A program made the position numbers and the translations under genes. The notes under the pieces were generated by a model. The model was not told the origin of the DNA and searched no databases. It saw nothing but the letters and a program-made list of their open reading frames with translations. Shown here piece by piece: positions 43,221 through 54,276 of a stretch of DNA of 64,000 bases. How positions within the stretch are numbered: the first letter of the stretch is position 1; the number at the start of each line of letters is the position of its first letter. The stretch spans positions 64,749,089-64,813,088 of the forward strand of contig NC_080671.1 in the NCBI RefSeq assembly GCF_030247195.1, given 5' to 3'. The stretch is from Topomyia yanbarensis. Its lineage: Eukaryota > Arthropoda > Insecta > Diptera > Culicidae.

Positions 43221-46200
43221 TTAAAAAAAATCGCTGTTTTAAGCTCCAAAAATTATATTAAAAAAATCTTATACATGAAACAAAAATTTATGAATAAAAA
43301 AGGAATCGTACGAAAAAGTACGAAAAAAATTAATTATGATCAATTGAAATAAAAATTAAGAAAATTGATTGAGTAGTTTTTCGGCAATCGTGATCACGGA
43401 AAACCATTTTTAGTAACACGACATTTTGAAATAATCGAGTTTAAAATTTCAAATTACCACTACTCTTGATAGACGAAGTGCACTTGGAAGCGCTACAACT
43501 TTCGATCTATTTCTCGGATCTCTATAATTCTCAAGGAGTTGTGCTTTCAGATAAACATTCTCAAGGAGTTGTGCTTTCTGATAAAGTAATTACAAAAATT
43601 TCGATTTTATGAAAAATGAAAAGCTATCTAACCCATTAATAAAAATATACTTAGTTGCTAAATTATGTTCTCACAAACTGAGTTTTATTGGATCCTGAGA
43701 TGATTATGACATTCATTGGTTAAGTTTTCGATAAAACTATACTAAAGAAAAAAATTCAGTTTGGACAAGGAAAAGTTTTTTCCAAATAACTTTTTTTCTT
43801 TGAAAGTTCCCAACTTGAATTTTTGACGGCAGGTAGGGATCATAATTATCTATCTTGGAGCAAAATTTCATCCAAATCAAAAATGGTTTTTTTGTAAATC
43901 AATTTTAAATTTTTAAAATCGATTTTTTTCACTATACGAGTCGATGAAGAATTTTTTCAATAGTTTTATTCGAAAATTTGACTAATTTTGTAAATATTAC
44001 TCCTACAACATTTTTTGTAGGATTTGTAATTTTTAGACTATAGCCATTTGAAAAAAAATGGTAAAAAAAGTTTGGCCCACTTTTCAAAAGACAGTCTAGA
44101 TCATTTTTGGAAAAACAAAGTATACAAAGTGGCTTTTTGTGACAAAGTCTTCATGTACAGAAAGTTTCATTAAAATCTGAGAGGGTGCTAACAACTCTGA
44201 GTACGATTTAGTGCGAAATTCCTCAGCATAATTATTTTGGGGATGCTTCGGAAAAAATCGTTTGTATTACGAAAGGTGCTCGTAAATATTAGAAAAACTT
44301 TCACATATTTCATCAAACAATTCCTTTGATCAATGAAACAGATTCGTAATAAGGCTACGAAAGTCGTTTCGTGGTTTATACAAAAAAACTCGTAATAATT
44401 CTACATCTTAGTTAAAGTTCAATACTTCACCTAAAACACCCATTTCATAACCTACAAAATGCACTTCGCATTCAAATAAAGGCTTTTTTGGGATAGCCCA
44501 ACAATTCTTTTAAGGAGACGTTCTGAATACCAATACAAATGAAAAGTTACATTCAGCGAGCTGAGTTGATGCATGGTGCTCGTCTTGCGGTACATTCTGC
44601 GTTAGCGGATAATTTGTAAGAAACGGATTCGAATACTAATTGAAATCAGTTTGAAGCCGACATACCAGATGGTGAACTGTCTCGTTCAAGTCAGAATAAA
44701 CTTATAAGCCCTACTAGCAGTCATCTTCATACACACGCAAGCCATTTACGGGCCAAACGAAAGGCATCCAACTCCATCAGAAACCCGCGCTAAAAATAAA
44801 CGCAGAACTCGTGGTACGTCGAGACCGCGCTTTGCAATGAGCGAAACATAAATCTACAAATATGCGGTTGATTGAGGAAACGCAGCGAAAAGAGGTTGGA
44901 CTGGGTTGGTTGAGGCTAGGCAGGGAGAAACAAACACGCCGAAAATGAACGCTATTTGTGGCGTCATGATGGAAGCTGGGTACCGGATGATGCAGCAGTG
45001 CCTGAAGAAATTGCGCGAATATTACACATGAAGCAGTCTATTTTGACTCCAGACAAAAACTGATTTGGTGTAAATTTGTAAACTTGATGCACTACTTTTG
45101 GATAATGAAAGGATAAATGGTAGTAAAAAATGAAATAAGCGCTCCCTTTCTGACGGCAGCTGACGACAGAGAGTTATAAAGTTTCTACTTTCGTTCGAAA
45201 GAAAGGCGCACTCTTGCAAAATTTTCCTTGCCAATCCGAGAAGCAAACATCCCTGGCACAATTTGGCGCATTATTGAGCTGATTTCATTGTCCCGGGGCA
45301 AACGGCAAATAAACCCGGAATATTTGCTGTTTCAGATTCTTTTTTTCTGTTCGTTCCACCGTTGTTCGGCATTCGGCTTCTATGATGGGGTGCACTCGGA
45401 AAATTGGATGATGTTTGCTTAGCTGCCAGTGACAGATCTTCGCTTCGCCCGTGTTTCTGTATATCCTTGCCGATGCAGTGCCGCCACCACATCCCGGTGG
45501 TTCCTGAACCAACTCTACCCGGTCCCCGTCCGTCCGTCCGTCACTCGCTCACTCAGCATTAGCAGCCAGCTCTGCAGCATGTTTCCCCGCGGGAAAACTG
45601 CCGATGAAGTGAAAATTCTTTCCAATTTAAAATTACCCGTTGAGAAGAAAGTCGACAGCAGCCATCTGTCGCATGGTTTATGGCTTTGTTCTTGCTTTGT
45701 AGCGTTCGCGATGGTGGGAATATCCGGCATTCCGCTGTCGGTATGAATTGTAAAAAGTATTTGTATAGACGAAAAATCAATTGGATTTAGTAGGATAGAA
45801 GAGAGGAAAGAAACTTTTTTTTGATGAAATAGTCCAATGCTAAAACAAAAGCGTTATGGTTTATTGTTTAAAGCTGTTTTAATGATTAAACAAAGAAATG
45901 AATTGTGAGATGTGGCAAGCATAGTTGAATGAAGTTCTTAGACTACAGGACGATACTTTATTTTCCTGGAGCTCTATTAAAATGACTGGATATTGCTTTG
46001 GAAACAAATATATTGATTTTGAGCCCGACAAAGCTTGTATGCACAGGAAACCACAATTTACATTTATAAGTTATTCTGGAGTGTCCCATCAGTCTATTCC
46101 GGGTCAGTTCTCATTCTGTTTACCGAAACCACTGAGGTTCTGTCGAAGGTTGAGAGGGACTCACCGGTTGTGAACAGGGGAAAGTCAATTTGGTTTGGCT

Positions 46201-46632
46201 TTTCGTTCCACCTCAATTTCGATCAACCCAGTTTGAATATCAATTTTATTCTGGTCCTGCGAGCAGAATTGGCAGACTACTATTCAAGGCACACACACCT
46301 GTTCGGCATTCGTACCGATGGCGATGGCAAAGAGATCAATTTTTTTTATTAAAATCGAATTGAATTGCTATGAGGGTGACACTAATGCTGAATTGATTTA
46401 TGCTAATTAGACGATGAACGGCGGATGGTGGTTTGTTAGTTTTATTAGCACTAATATATATTTTACTAATGTGATACATATATGTTTTGAATTTCAAGAC
46501 ACTTCCAATTTTACAAAATTTTATAACATTAATTCACTCATATAATTCATAACGTCAATGTAATTTCTTGAAAGCGAAATGAAACGCAGTCGGAGTTTTT
46601 TAGTGGTATTTCATGAAAATGACATATTTTAT
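43221..46632. other. Region without recognised genes
   Basis: The first part (to about 44500) is AT-rich non-coding DNA. The rest (about 44550-46370) looks lower-copy. It has several open frames of 60-105 codons on both strands (for example 45925-46173 and 46035-46352), but none shows a recognisable domain or splice context. It might be host intronic or exon-adjacent sequence. Confidence 0.35.
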
Positions 46633-46848
46633 GGACAGCGACGGTGGTTGAGTGGTAAGCATGACCGCCACATATTCCAGTTGGTCTGGGTTCAATCCTA
46701 GCCGAGGTCGTTGAAATGAAAAAAAATGTGGTCACGTCTTCCTTCGGAAGGAAAGTAAAGCCGTTGGTCCCCGGTCCATGAGTTGATGGATCGATATCTA
46801 GTCCAGATAGTGGAGTCACCTATCTGGCGTCGGTAATGAAGAAGTAAA
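46633..46848 (+). mobile_element. tRNA-derived SINE, family A
   Basis: The 5' part is tRNA-like, with A box TGGTTGAGTGG at 46645-46655 and B box GGTTCAATCCT at 46689-46699, the split RNA polymerase III promoter. A non-tRNA body follows with TCTTCCTTCGGAAGGAA and CCCCGGTCCATGAGTTGATG and an A-rich end. A second copy lies inverted at 50607-51018. Confidence 0.8.
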
Positions 46849-46879
46849 ATCCAACTTCTATACACTAAGGTTTTTTACA

Positions 46880-47250
46880 CGGTTTTTTTTGCACGGTTTT
46901 GTTTTACAAGGTTTTCACAATTACATAGCACGATTTTTTTTTGCACGGTTTTCGCAATTAACACGGTTTTTCGTAAAAATATTAGACGATTTCTCAACAA
47001 GTTTTTTTTGTGCGGATTACGTAAAAATGTTCTAAGTCCTTTTTTAAGCAAAAGACTTATACGATTTTTGATTAAGTTTTTCTGCACGGATCTTGAAATT
47101 AATTCGGTTTTCGCAAAAATAGTCCTTTTGAAGATAAAAGACATCGACGATTTTTTAACAAGTTTTTTTTGCACAGATTTTGCAATTAAGACGGTTTCTC
47201 CTTTTATTACAATACCTTTTGAATGCAAAAAAATTAGAATTTTTTTTGGA
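46880..47250. repeat. Subterminal repeats of GCACGG/TTCGCAATTAA type
   Basis: Loose repeats of TTTTTTGCACGG-TTTCGCAATTAACACGG occur several times. They create a periodic 187-codon minus-strand frame (46875-47438), which is not considered a gene. Related units occur at 50120-50210. Confidence 0.6.
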
Positions 47251-47274
47251 AAAGTGGGATAGGCGGATCTTGAA

Positions 47275-48050
47275 GCTTTCTTTTGGCACTTCAACAATCC
47301 GGATGCTTTTGAAACAGTATTAATGAGTAGATGCGAAATGTCCATGTCTGAGGCTATTTTGAAAACTAAAATGGCGACTTCTGGTTCAGAGAAATGCTCT
47401 AAAACCCAATCGATGCTTAAGGCCATTTTTAAAAACAAGATGGCGACTTTCGGTTTAATGGAATTCTCTAAAACCCCATCAGCATGGGTATTTTTGGAAC
47501 GGGATTGATGAGTAGACGTCAGATATCGATGTTTAAGGCCGTGTTGAAAACCGAGATGGCGACTTCCGATTCAATGGGATTCTCTAAAACCCCATCAATA
47601 CGGATATTTTTACAGTAGGCTTGACTAGTAGATGCCAAATATCGATGTCTGAAGCCTTTTGCAATTCCAAGATGGCAACTTCCGGTCTAACGGAATTCTC
47701 TGTAACCAAATCAATATGCATATTTTCAGAGCGGGCCTAATGAACGCGTGATATAGATCAATGTCCGAGGCCATTTTGAAAACCAAGATGACCTCTTCCG
47801 GTTCAGTAGAATTCCCTAGAAACCAATCAATATGTGTATTTTTGGAACGAGATTGACGAATAGTTTCCAAATATCGATGCCTGTGGCCTTTTAGAAAACC
47901 AAGATGGCCACATCGGTTTAGTAAAATTTTCAGTTACCAAAACAATGTGAGATTTTTTGGAATAGCATTGATAAATGGATACCGGATTACAATTCCGGAA
48001 GTCATGTTTTAATTCAAGATAGTGACTTCTAGTTTAGTGGTCATCATCAT
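47275..48050. repeat. Minisatellite with about 120-bp units
   Basis: A diverged unit containing CGATGTCTGAGGCC, AAACCAAGATGGCGACTTCC, GGTTCA-TGGAATTCTC and CCATCAATATG--TATTTTT recurs about six times in one orientation. It is non-coding. Confidence 0.7.
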
Positions 48051-48109
48051 TCATCTTAATAATACGGAGATCAAAATAGACTGTGACCGACGAAAGACGT
48101 GAAAATTTT

Positions 48110-48330
48110 TGACACATTCGTTGATCTATTTCTTCATTAAATGAATAATTTGATTGCCGTATTATTTTAAATCATCTTCATTTTGTACGCTGCACAGTTG
48201 GCCTGGCCCCTTTAATGTTTGTGTCACATAGTATATGAACCACAAACATTAATATTGACACGAAAAATTGTAGGCGAATGGTTGCAATTTTCCAGGATCC
48301 CTACAGGTATTGGCTGTGTATGTGTAGACT
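48110..48330 (-). repeat. Dispersed repeat related to 17480-17710
   Basis: This is an inverted copy of the 17480-17710 repeat (TCATTAAATGAATAA, GGCCTGGCC, GGCTGTGTATG), followed by an AGACT pentamer run (48326-48343). Confidence 0.55.
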
Positions 48331-49789
48331 AGACTAGACTAGACATCATCATTCATCATAATAATACAGCGAAGACCCGATTTTATTGTTTCCCCTTGAT
48401 TGTCAGCTTTTTTTCGGCTCTTCGGGTCGGGATTAGATTGACGAATTTTAGAGTGAATGAGAAAGGCAAAAACATTTTTAGCAAATGTTGAAAGTTATGC
48501 ATTTTTTTTTGGTGAGCAGTTCTATGTTTCATAGACATTAAATCAATTTTAACTTCGCTTCCTATTAAATAAAGACCCTTATTACAGTACATCTCTACAA
48601 AAACAAGCTCAATTTAAAAATTAATCTGAGGATTATGATTGATTACAGAACTCTGGAATTTTCTATTGGAATGTTTTCAGGCAGGAATTTGATATTGATG
48701 CTATTAGACAACTGTGAAATCAAGACCAATAGATCAGTTACATATCAGAAGGACACCATTCCGACTATTTATCAAAAGTCCTCATGATGTCTACCACAAC
48801 AGGTTATCAATCTACAGATCAGATAATTGTTATTGTAATATTGAATTAAATTAGTCTGCATCAATAAATTTTCAACTTCAATTCAATAATTTTTTTGGGT
48901 GTGGGGGGGGGGGGGTCGGGGTTGTATGGTTTTAAACCCTAAACCTTATCTTGGCTACGCCGTTGCATGGAGTTATTTATTTCGCTTCTCATTTTCCGAT
49001 ATGTTTCAGATCGATCCGATGGTTATAAGTTAGAAAAATTGCAGTCAGAAGGTTCGCACAAATGAACATTTTTGTACTGATAAGTTATCAAGTTCCTTCC
49101 AGACAACTTGGAAGCGTTCGGTGATTATTTCTAGCGGTTGTGGATAGTAAAATGAAATACAAAATTCGTTTTATCGAAATAATGTTTAGCTTATTTCAGT
49201 GGATTATTACTATATTGAGCAATAAATAGGCGACAAAGAGTAATCCACAAACAACAAGCCATAACTTTTAAAGTATTCAAAATAGATATTTGAAGTCTTC
49301 AGTAAAGTTATTCGCAAAACTAAGAGCTACAAATTTGCTGAAGACATCATTTCGATATAATCACTTCCAAGAAAATTTGTGAAAATATCTCACTCATAGG
49401 GTGATTAATCAACAAAAGCACAATACCAAAAAAAGGGCATATTACCTCCATTATATTCTCCGAAGATACTATTGACCTAAAATAAGCCGTTTTGGAGTTA
49501 ATAATAGATTACATGTTTTTGGTCATATTTGTGGCAATGGGAAATGATAAAAATCTTTCGTCCGCATTTAATGTTTAATATCTCTTTTGATAATAGTCCG
49601 AATTCAACTATCTATAGCTTGTTCGAAAGGTATTCGTTAAAGCTATCTGAAAACATATAAATTGTTAATCTATATTGTCAATTCCGGCAGATAATTTAAA
49701 AAAACTGTAAAAAACGCCATTTTTACGCAATCAAACTTTCATATCTTGGAAACTAAACTTCAGAACCAAAAACAAATTAATAGCGTTCA

Positions 49790-50010
49790 TACTGTTTTTT
49801 AGTTCTTTCATTTAAAATTGGTTTGGATAAGATCGGTTCAGCCATTGCTGAGAAACACGAATGAGAATTTGTCCGTTACATACACACACACAGACATTGT
49901 CCCAAATCGTCGAGCTGAGTCGATTGGTATATAAGACTCGGCCCTCCGGGCCTCGGAAAATATCTTGAAAGTTTGAGCGAATTCTATACATTTCTTTTAT
50001 AAGAAATGTA
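49790..50010 (-). repeat. Diverged GCCTTTCTC-type repeat head, minus orientation
   Basis: On the minus strand it reads CGAGGCCCGGAGGGCCGAGT, then a TG-rich stretch, then a GGCTGAACCGAT unit, the same order as other members. Its head, however, is ACATTTCTTATAAAAGAAAT, so it belongs to a related subfamily. Confidence 0.6.
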
Positions 50011-50606
50011 AAACCATCTACGTTTTTTTGCTTTCAAAAGAACTAACAACATTTTTGATAAAACTTCAAAATCACCCCTTTTCCTAAAATCGTCTAAGTC
50101 TTTTGCATTGAATCTAAAGGGTTTTTTTGCACGGCAATCGGAATTACGCGATTTTTTTTTTGCACGGATTTCGCAATTAACGCGGTTTTTTCGCACTGTT
50201 TTTACACGGTACGTATCCCCCGTGTAAAAAAAAACCTTAGTGTACTTGCAAATGATCGGAAAATTATTCAAGATTTATTGACTATACTTCTTGGTCAGCT
50301 TGAGCTTGAGCTTGTGCGACCACCCCTGGCTACTACTCCATTTTCGATTTGGACTGGATGAAGTTGCACAAGGAATAAATAGATTATTATGCTTGGGAGT
50401 AGCGAAACATCTTTCAATGTGTAACTCCTGGTAATCCTAAAGTGTAATTGATCAATACCGGCGCCGGCCAGGCCCGAACATAGATCGCGGAAGGAAAGGA
50501 AAGGAATTTTAGTCCGATACTTGCTTTTGCTAGAGGCCGTATATGCTACTGCGCACTCCACAAGTATCACGGGAGGAGGATATTTGTTAGTAAGTATAGA
50601 AGATGA

Positions 50607-51018
50607 ATTCTACTTCTTCTTTACCGACGCCAGAGAAGAGACTGCACTATCTGGACTAGATATCAATCCATCAACTCATGGACCGGGGACGAACGGCTTT
50701 ACTTCCACTTCCGAAGGAAGATGTGACCACAGATTTTTTCACCTCAGAAAAATCTGAACGACCTCGGTTGGAATTGAATCCAGACCAATTAGAATGAGTG
50801 GCGGTCGGGGGTGGGCGTAGCGTAGTTGGTAAATCGATTGCCTTGTACGCAGCGCACCTGGGTTCGATTCCCGACCCCGCACATAGGGTTAGAAATTTTT
50901 CATAAGAGATTTTTCTAACCCGAAGAGGCGAATGACCTTAAGGTTAAAACCTCTATAATCGAAATAAAAAAAAAAATGAGTGGCGGTCACGCTTACCAGT
51001 GAACCACCGGCGCCGTCA
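50607..51018 (-). mobile_element. tRNA-derived SINE, family A, interrupted copy
   Basis: This is a minus-strand copy of the SINE at 46633-46848 with the same body (GACCGGGGACGAACGGCTTT on the plus strand) and tRNA-like head (plus-strand GCTTACCAGTGAACCACCGG). It is split by a second SINE at 50807-50974. Confidence 0.8.
50807..50974 (+). mobile_element. tRNA-derived SINE, family B, with 14-bp target duplication
   Basis: It is flanked by identical AATGAGTGGCGGTC at 50793-50806 and 50975-50988. A box TAGCGTAGTTGG is at 50818-50829 and B box GGTTCGATTCC at 50871-50881. The head still resembles a tRNA with pairable ends. The body ends GGTTAAAACCTCTATAATCG plus an A-tail. It inserted inside SINE A, so it is the younger of the two. 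Confidence 0.92.
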
Positions 51019-52928
51019 TTAAATAGAATATATATTGTGGAGTGAAAAATTCAAATAAAGTTTTGCTTGTATTTTTTACAAAAACAAAAATTTATGTAAA
51101 AATTCAGTTTTAAAAACTCATTTTTAATTTTTTTTTGTTTTTTTTTTACAAAGACCTTGAAAGAAAGGAAACCTTTTAAATGTCTGCATCGCACAGTGGA
51201 TGGAGGCTGGCCAAAACCTAAAAAAATTATTTATGAAATATTGATATTTTATATTTTTCCTAAATTTCCCATGTATGAATGATATATATTCAAAATTTTA
51301 TGATCATTGGATAAGAACACAATTTTTAACATGAGTTTAGTCGTAGCAAAGTCCGGATTTTTTAATGATTTTCATTTCCGAAACCACCATTGCTCTGTTC
51401 ACTTCAAATGCATGTTGCTCTTTTGATTTTAGCACAACTAGTTTCATTGTGTAGAGGAACGAAAGAACTTGGAAAGTGAATAAAATGCATTTGGTAAATT
51501 TGCTGGGAACTATGACTTTTTCGTTTAAATATGTTTGAGGTGGTCAGATCAAAAATACTTTTTTCACTAATGTATTCTGTACAGATTTCGAAATAATTTC
51601 GGAACGGTCACATAGTATACATTCTATGGGAAATAACCTCTACTTTTCGAATATCATGGTCTCGGTCTGCGCCTAGGTGCGCAAAAAGGTTTAGGGAGAT
51701 TTTGAAGCTTTGTTGCTGATATGGAGGCGCATGGTGTTTTTGTGTAAAATAGACAATCTACAGTAAACCAACACGTTATACAATGGATTTAAAGTAGCGT
51801 TCTTGTGATATTGCTAACATTGGTGAACAGTAACGGAAAATCTATCATGAAAACGGGTTCATAGTTATAAGAGAGGTTCAATGACACTGTATGGAAAAAT
51901 GCATTTAATATTTTACGAGTTTTGGCATCAAAAATGAGCTTAGTGCCTCAAAATTAGCTTAAATTGTGATTTTCAGCCAAATTAGGTAACATTTGAGGTT
52001 TTGTCCGACTTTCGTTTGAAGACCCGCCACTGTGCAATGTTGCGTTGCGACGCATAAGCACGGTATACTTCGCAAAATGTAGACTGATGACTTTCATTCT
52101 TACGCAGCTATATTACACAGACATCTTGTTTTCCATACAGGACATTCCATGTGAAGATTCCCTCTCGAGACGAGTGGTTGCCTGGTAATATGGAAAGCCA
52201 GCAACGAACGCAAGTGGCCTGTTACACAGACTCTTTGATGGAGTGACGTGCTGGTGCTGGTGTCTACTGTCGTGAAATGAGATTGGAATAGTCTCACTCG
52301 CTAAGTAGATACTTTACTGTATTTCAAGCAGAAATGTTCGCGATTATGTATGGCGTACAATCACCCCTTTTAACGGAGCTTGTCCAGCAAAGTTATAAAA
52401 TTCTGCTCCGCGTAATTTCGAAAAATCTCCAACATTTTCGAAACTCAATTATCACATGGCAACTATTCAGCGCGCTGAGTTATTTTCATGTGATCTTTGT
52501 GAATCCTCATATCATGTGATAAACAACTGCCCAGCAGTAACGCAATTATGATTTTTAGTTTTCGGCTGTTCTTACAGACACTGTGTTTGGACGAATGAAA
52601 CTCAGAGCCATACTGAAGTTTTTTATCCAATGTGGTAAGGAGTTTTAGGCTTACTCGCAGGCGATTTGAGCTACTTGTGAATTTAACTTACCTGCTTACC
52701 TTTCCTTCCGGTCAGGGTATGACGAGAAGACACGGCAATACATAAACCCCCGACTTCATACGGGGAACGCGCCCTTTGAGCCAATATATTCTGATTTCCG
52801 ATTTCTGCTAATCTACGTTCGATACTAGCTTCAATTAACTAATTTGATAGCACGTTGTTTTGAAACTGGCACAGTATCAGTTGCAATGGCATCCGTGTTG
52901 ATCACTGACAAAAAAAATAATTTAAAAA
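51019..52928. other. Region without recognised genes
   Basis: No coding region or classified repeat was recognised. The short ORFs at 52100-52297 and 52334-52519 have no family motifs. Confidence 0.35.
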
Positions 52929-53107
52929 CTACAAGAGACAGCCCTTTGGGGTTGCACGAACTGTGGACGTAGGACCACACTATTTAGTGTGAAATATTTA
53001 ATTTTTAGTGCATTTGGATTAATAATAAATCAAGTATATTTCATTCGTACAGTTGAAATATAATCAATCAACATCGAATGTTACAACCAAAACTTCTTCA
53101 TACTTTG

Positions 53108-53182
53108 TTGCGTTTCGGCTTCGCCTCATCAGAAACCGACACTAACTTATTGTCGGAATAGATTAGCGCCAGCTTGACGCAA
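53108..53182 (-). ncRNA. Hammerhead ribozyme, minus strand
   Basis: All core elements are present on the minus strand. Stem III is TTGCG/CGCAA, cleavage triplet GUC, stem I 8 bp with wobbles (AAGCTGGC with GTCGGTTT), then CUGAUGA (53126-53132), stem II GGC-GAA-GCC, and GAAA (53113-53116). The ends lie in stem III, giving a type III topology. Predicted cleavage follows the C at 53176. Relative to the plus-strand copy, one stem I pair changes from C-G to U-G, keeping the pairing. Confidence 0.78.
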
Positions 53183-53268
53183 ATCCCTTAAAACTAAAAC
53201 ACACTTTGTGTTTCATTCGAACGACTGATCAAACGTGATGTCCCGTTCGAGCAGAAGTTATGTTTATG

Positions 53269-53294
53269 CCGATGAGACACAGTGAAGCCGAAAC
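53269..53294 (+). other. Possible degenerate hammerhead core
   Basis: CCGATGAG, a short interval, then GAAGCCGAAAC resembles the ribozyme core with a mutated CUGAUGA (CCGAUGA). No convincing stems I and III were found, so it is at most a relic. Confidence 0.25.
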
Positions 53295-53321
53295 TTGTCT
53301 TGGCTTAGCAGGCCTATGCGA

Positions 53322-53455
53322 AAGCACTATGCTATATTTCACCCTAAGGAGGAAAATTTGGTAAAAACCAAAATTTCTCACTAGTGTGAAAATTTGGTGG
53401 TAAAAACCAGTTTTTGTACAGGAGGGCATAAATCCTTATTTCATACTCTGTTGCG
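53322..53455. repeat. Left arm of inverted repeat around plus-strand ribozyme
   Basis: It begins ACTATGCTATATTTCACCCT and is the near-complete reverse complement of 53532-53662. Arms of about 130 bp would bring the ribozyme termini together as an extended, alternative stem III. Confidence 0.85.
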
Positions 53456-53461
53456 AGGGAT

Positions 53462-53536
53462 TTGCGTCAAGCCGGCGCTAATCTATTCCGACAATAAGCT
53501 AGTGTCGGTTTCTGATGAGGCGAAGCCGAAACGCAA
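53462..53536 (+). ncRNA. Hammerhead ribozyme, plus strand
   Basis: Stem III TTGCG (53462-53466) pairs with CGCAA (53532-53536). The cleavage triplet is GUC (53466-53468). Stem I is 53469-53476 paired with 53504-53511 (8 bp, two G-U). CUGAUGA is 53512-53518, stem II GGC/GCC with GAA loop is 53519-53527, and GAAA is 53528-53531. Every invariant core residue is present. Predicted cleavage follows C53468. Confidence 0.8.
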
Positions 53537-53662
53537 CAGAGTATGAAATAAGGATTTGTGCCCTCCTGTACAAAGACTGGTTTTTACCAACAAATTTTCA
53601 CCCTAGTGAGAAATTTTGATTTTTACCAAATTTTCCTCCTTTGGGGTGAAATATAGCATAGT
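53532..53662. repeat. Right arm of inverted repeat around plus-strand ribozyme
   Basis: This is the reverse-complement partner of 53322-53455, ending GGTGAAATATAGCATAGT at the 3' edge of the insertion. Confidence 0.85.
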
Positions 53663-54058
53663 CCAAAACTTCTTGCTTATCAGGTATTTTATTTGTAGTA
53701 GGCGATCGCATCCGATTAAAATTATTTGAGAAGACTTGAAGAAAAAAGACAGAAAACTGTCGCCGAAAAGCGAACTAATAGCTAGTACTGTTTTAAATCT
53801 TAATGGTACAATCTCAACCTTAAAAAATTGTAAAAACTTTTCGATTGTGTGAGGTGAAAAACCCGGGCCGGTCTAGCAAATTCAAATCATAGGCAATATA
53901 GTCACATTTAATGTATGAAACAAGCTTTGTCGTTATCTTTTTCCATTATTGTAACTTTCCTAAAGTAGACATTGTAGCAAATGCAATGGTCTTATTCATA
54001 TATCGAAGCACGTGGAATATTGTATTAGTAGAATCAAATTAGATAGGCTGAGTGGAAA

Positions 54059-54276
54059 CCCGAGCAAACGAAAAGGGTGTTTGAAATGGGTTCAACCCAT
54101 GATAATACCATCACCGTGGTCCGGTAGATCCCATATAAAATACCATATGTTGCTGTATTTATGGGTTATTGAGTCCATTTTATAGTGTCTTCATGGTTGT
54201 GAATTTTGGCACGGACCATGTTTAAGGTCTTTTCAAGGGGCTATGTGGTGTTTGAACCCATAAGTATTTGCTCGGG
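54059..54276. mobile_element. MITE with CCCGAGCAAA termini
   Basis: CCCGAGCAAA and TTTGCTCGGG are perfect inverted ends of a 218-bp insertion. The sister repeat near 63185-63225 shows the uninterrupted site, which implies a 2-bp AA target duplication. It is non-coding. Confidence 0.75.

Larger units (their letters stand above)
46863..50242. mobile_element. TA-flanked TIR element with CACTAAGG ends
   Basis: CACTAAGGTTTTTTACACGG at the left and its near reverse complement at the right end form the TIR. TA dinucleotides at 46861-46862 and 50243-50244 fit a Tc1/mariner-type target. Subterminal GCACGG-TTTCGCAATTAA units recur at both ends. No transposase is recognised. The interior holds a minisatellite, a dispersed repeat and a GCCTTTCTC-related piece. 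Confidence 0.65.
53099..53662. mobile_element. Ribozyme-bearing insertion with 12-bp target duplication
   Basis: Identical 12-mers CCAAAACTTCTT flank the insertion at 53087-53098 and 53663-53674. The sister repeat at 63680-63720 has the uninterrupted site. Inside, a hammerhead module lies at 53108-53182 on the minus strand and another at 53462-53536 on the plus strand. The second sits in the loop between inverted arms 53322-53455 and 53532-53662. There is no ORF. Hammerheads in Penelope-like elements and retrozymes make a relation plausible, but no reverse transcriptase is present. Confidence 0.7.

Noticed and set aside
45430..45745. Overlapping ORFs with CGTCCGTCCGTC and CACTCGCTCACTC runs as a conserved gene
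   Set aside because: Several mutually overlapping frames on both strands are open because of short simple repeats; none shows a recognisable protein.
46875..47438. 187-codon minus-strand frame
   Set aside because: The protein is periodic because it reads subterminal DNA repeats (SVQKKLVKK-like units); no domain.
50807..50885. Apparent tRNA gene with A and B boxes
   Set aside because: It is followed by a non-tRNA body and A-tail and flanked by a 14-bp target duplication, so it is a SINE head.
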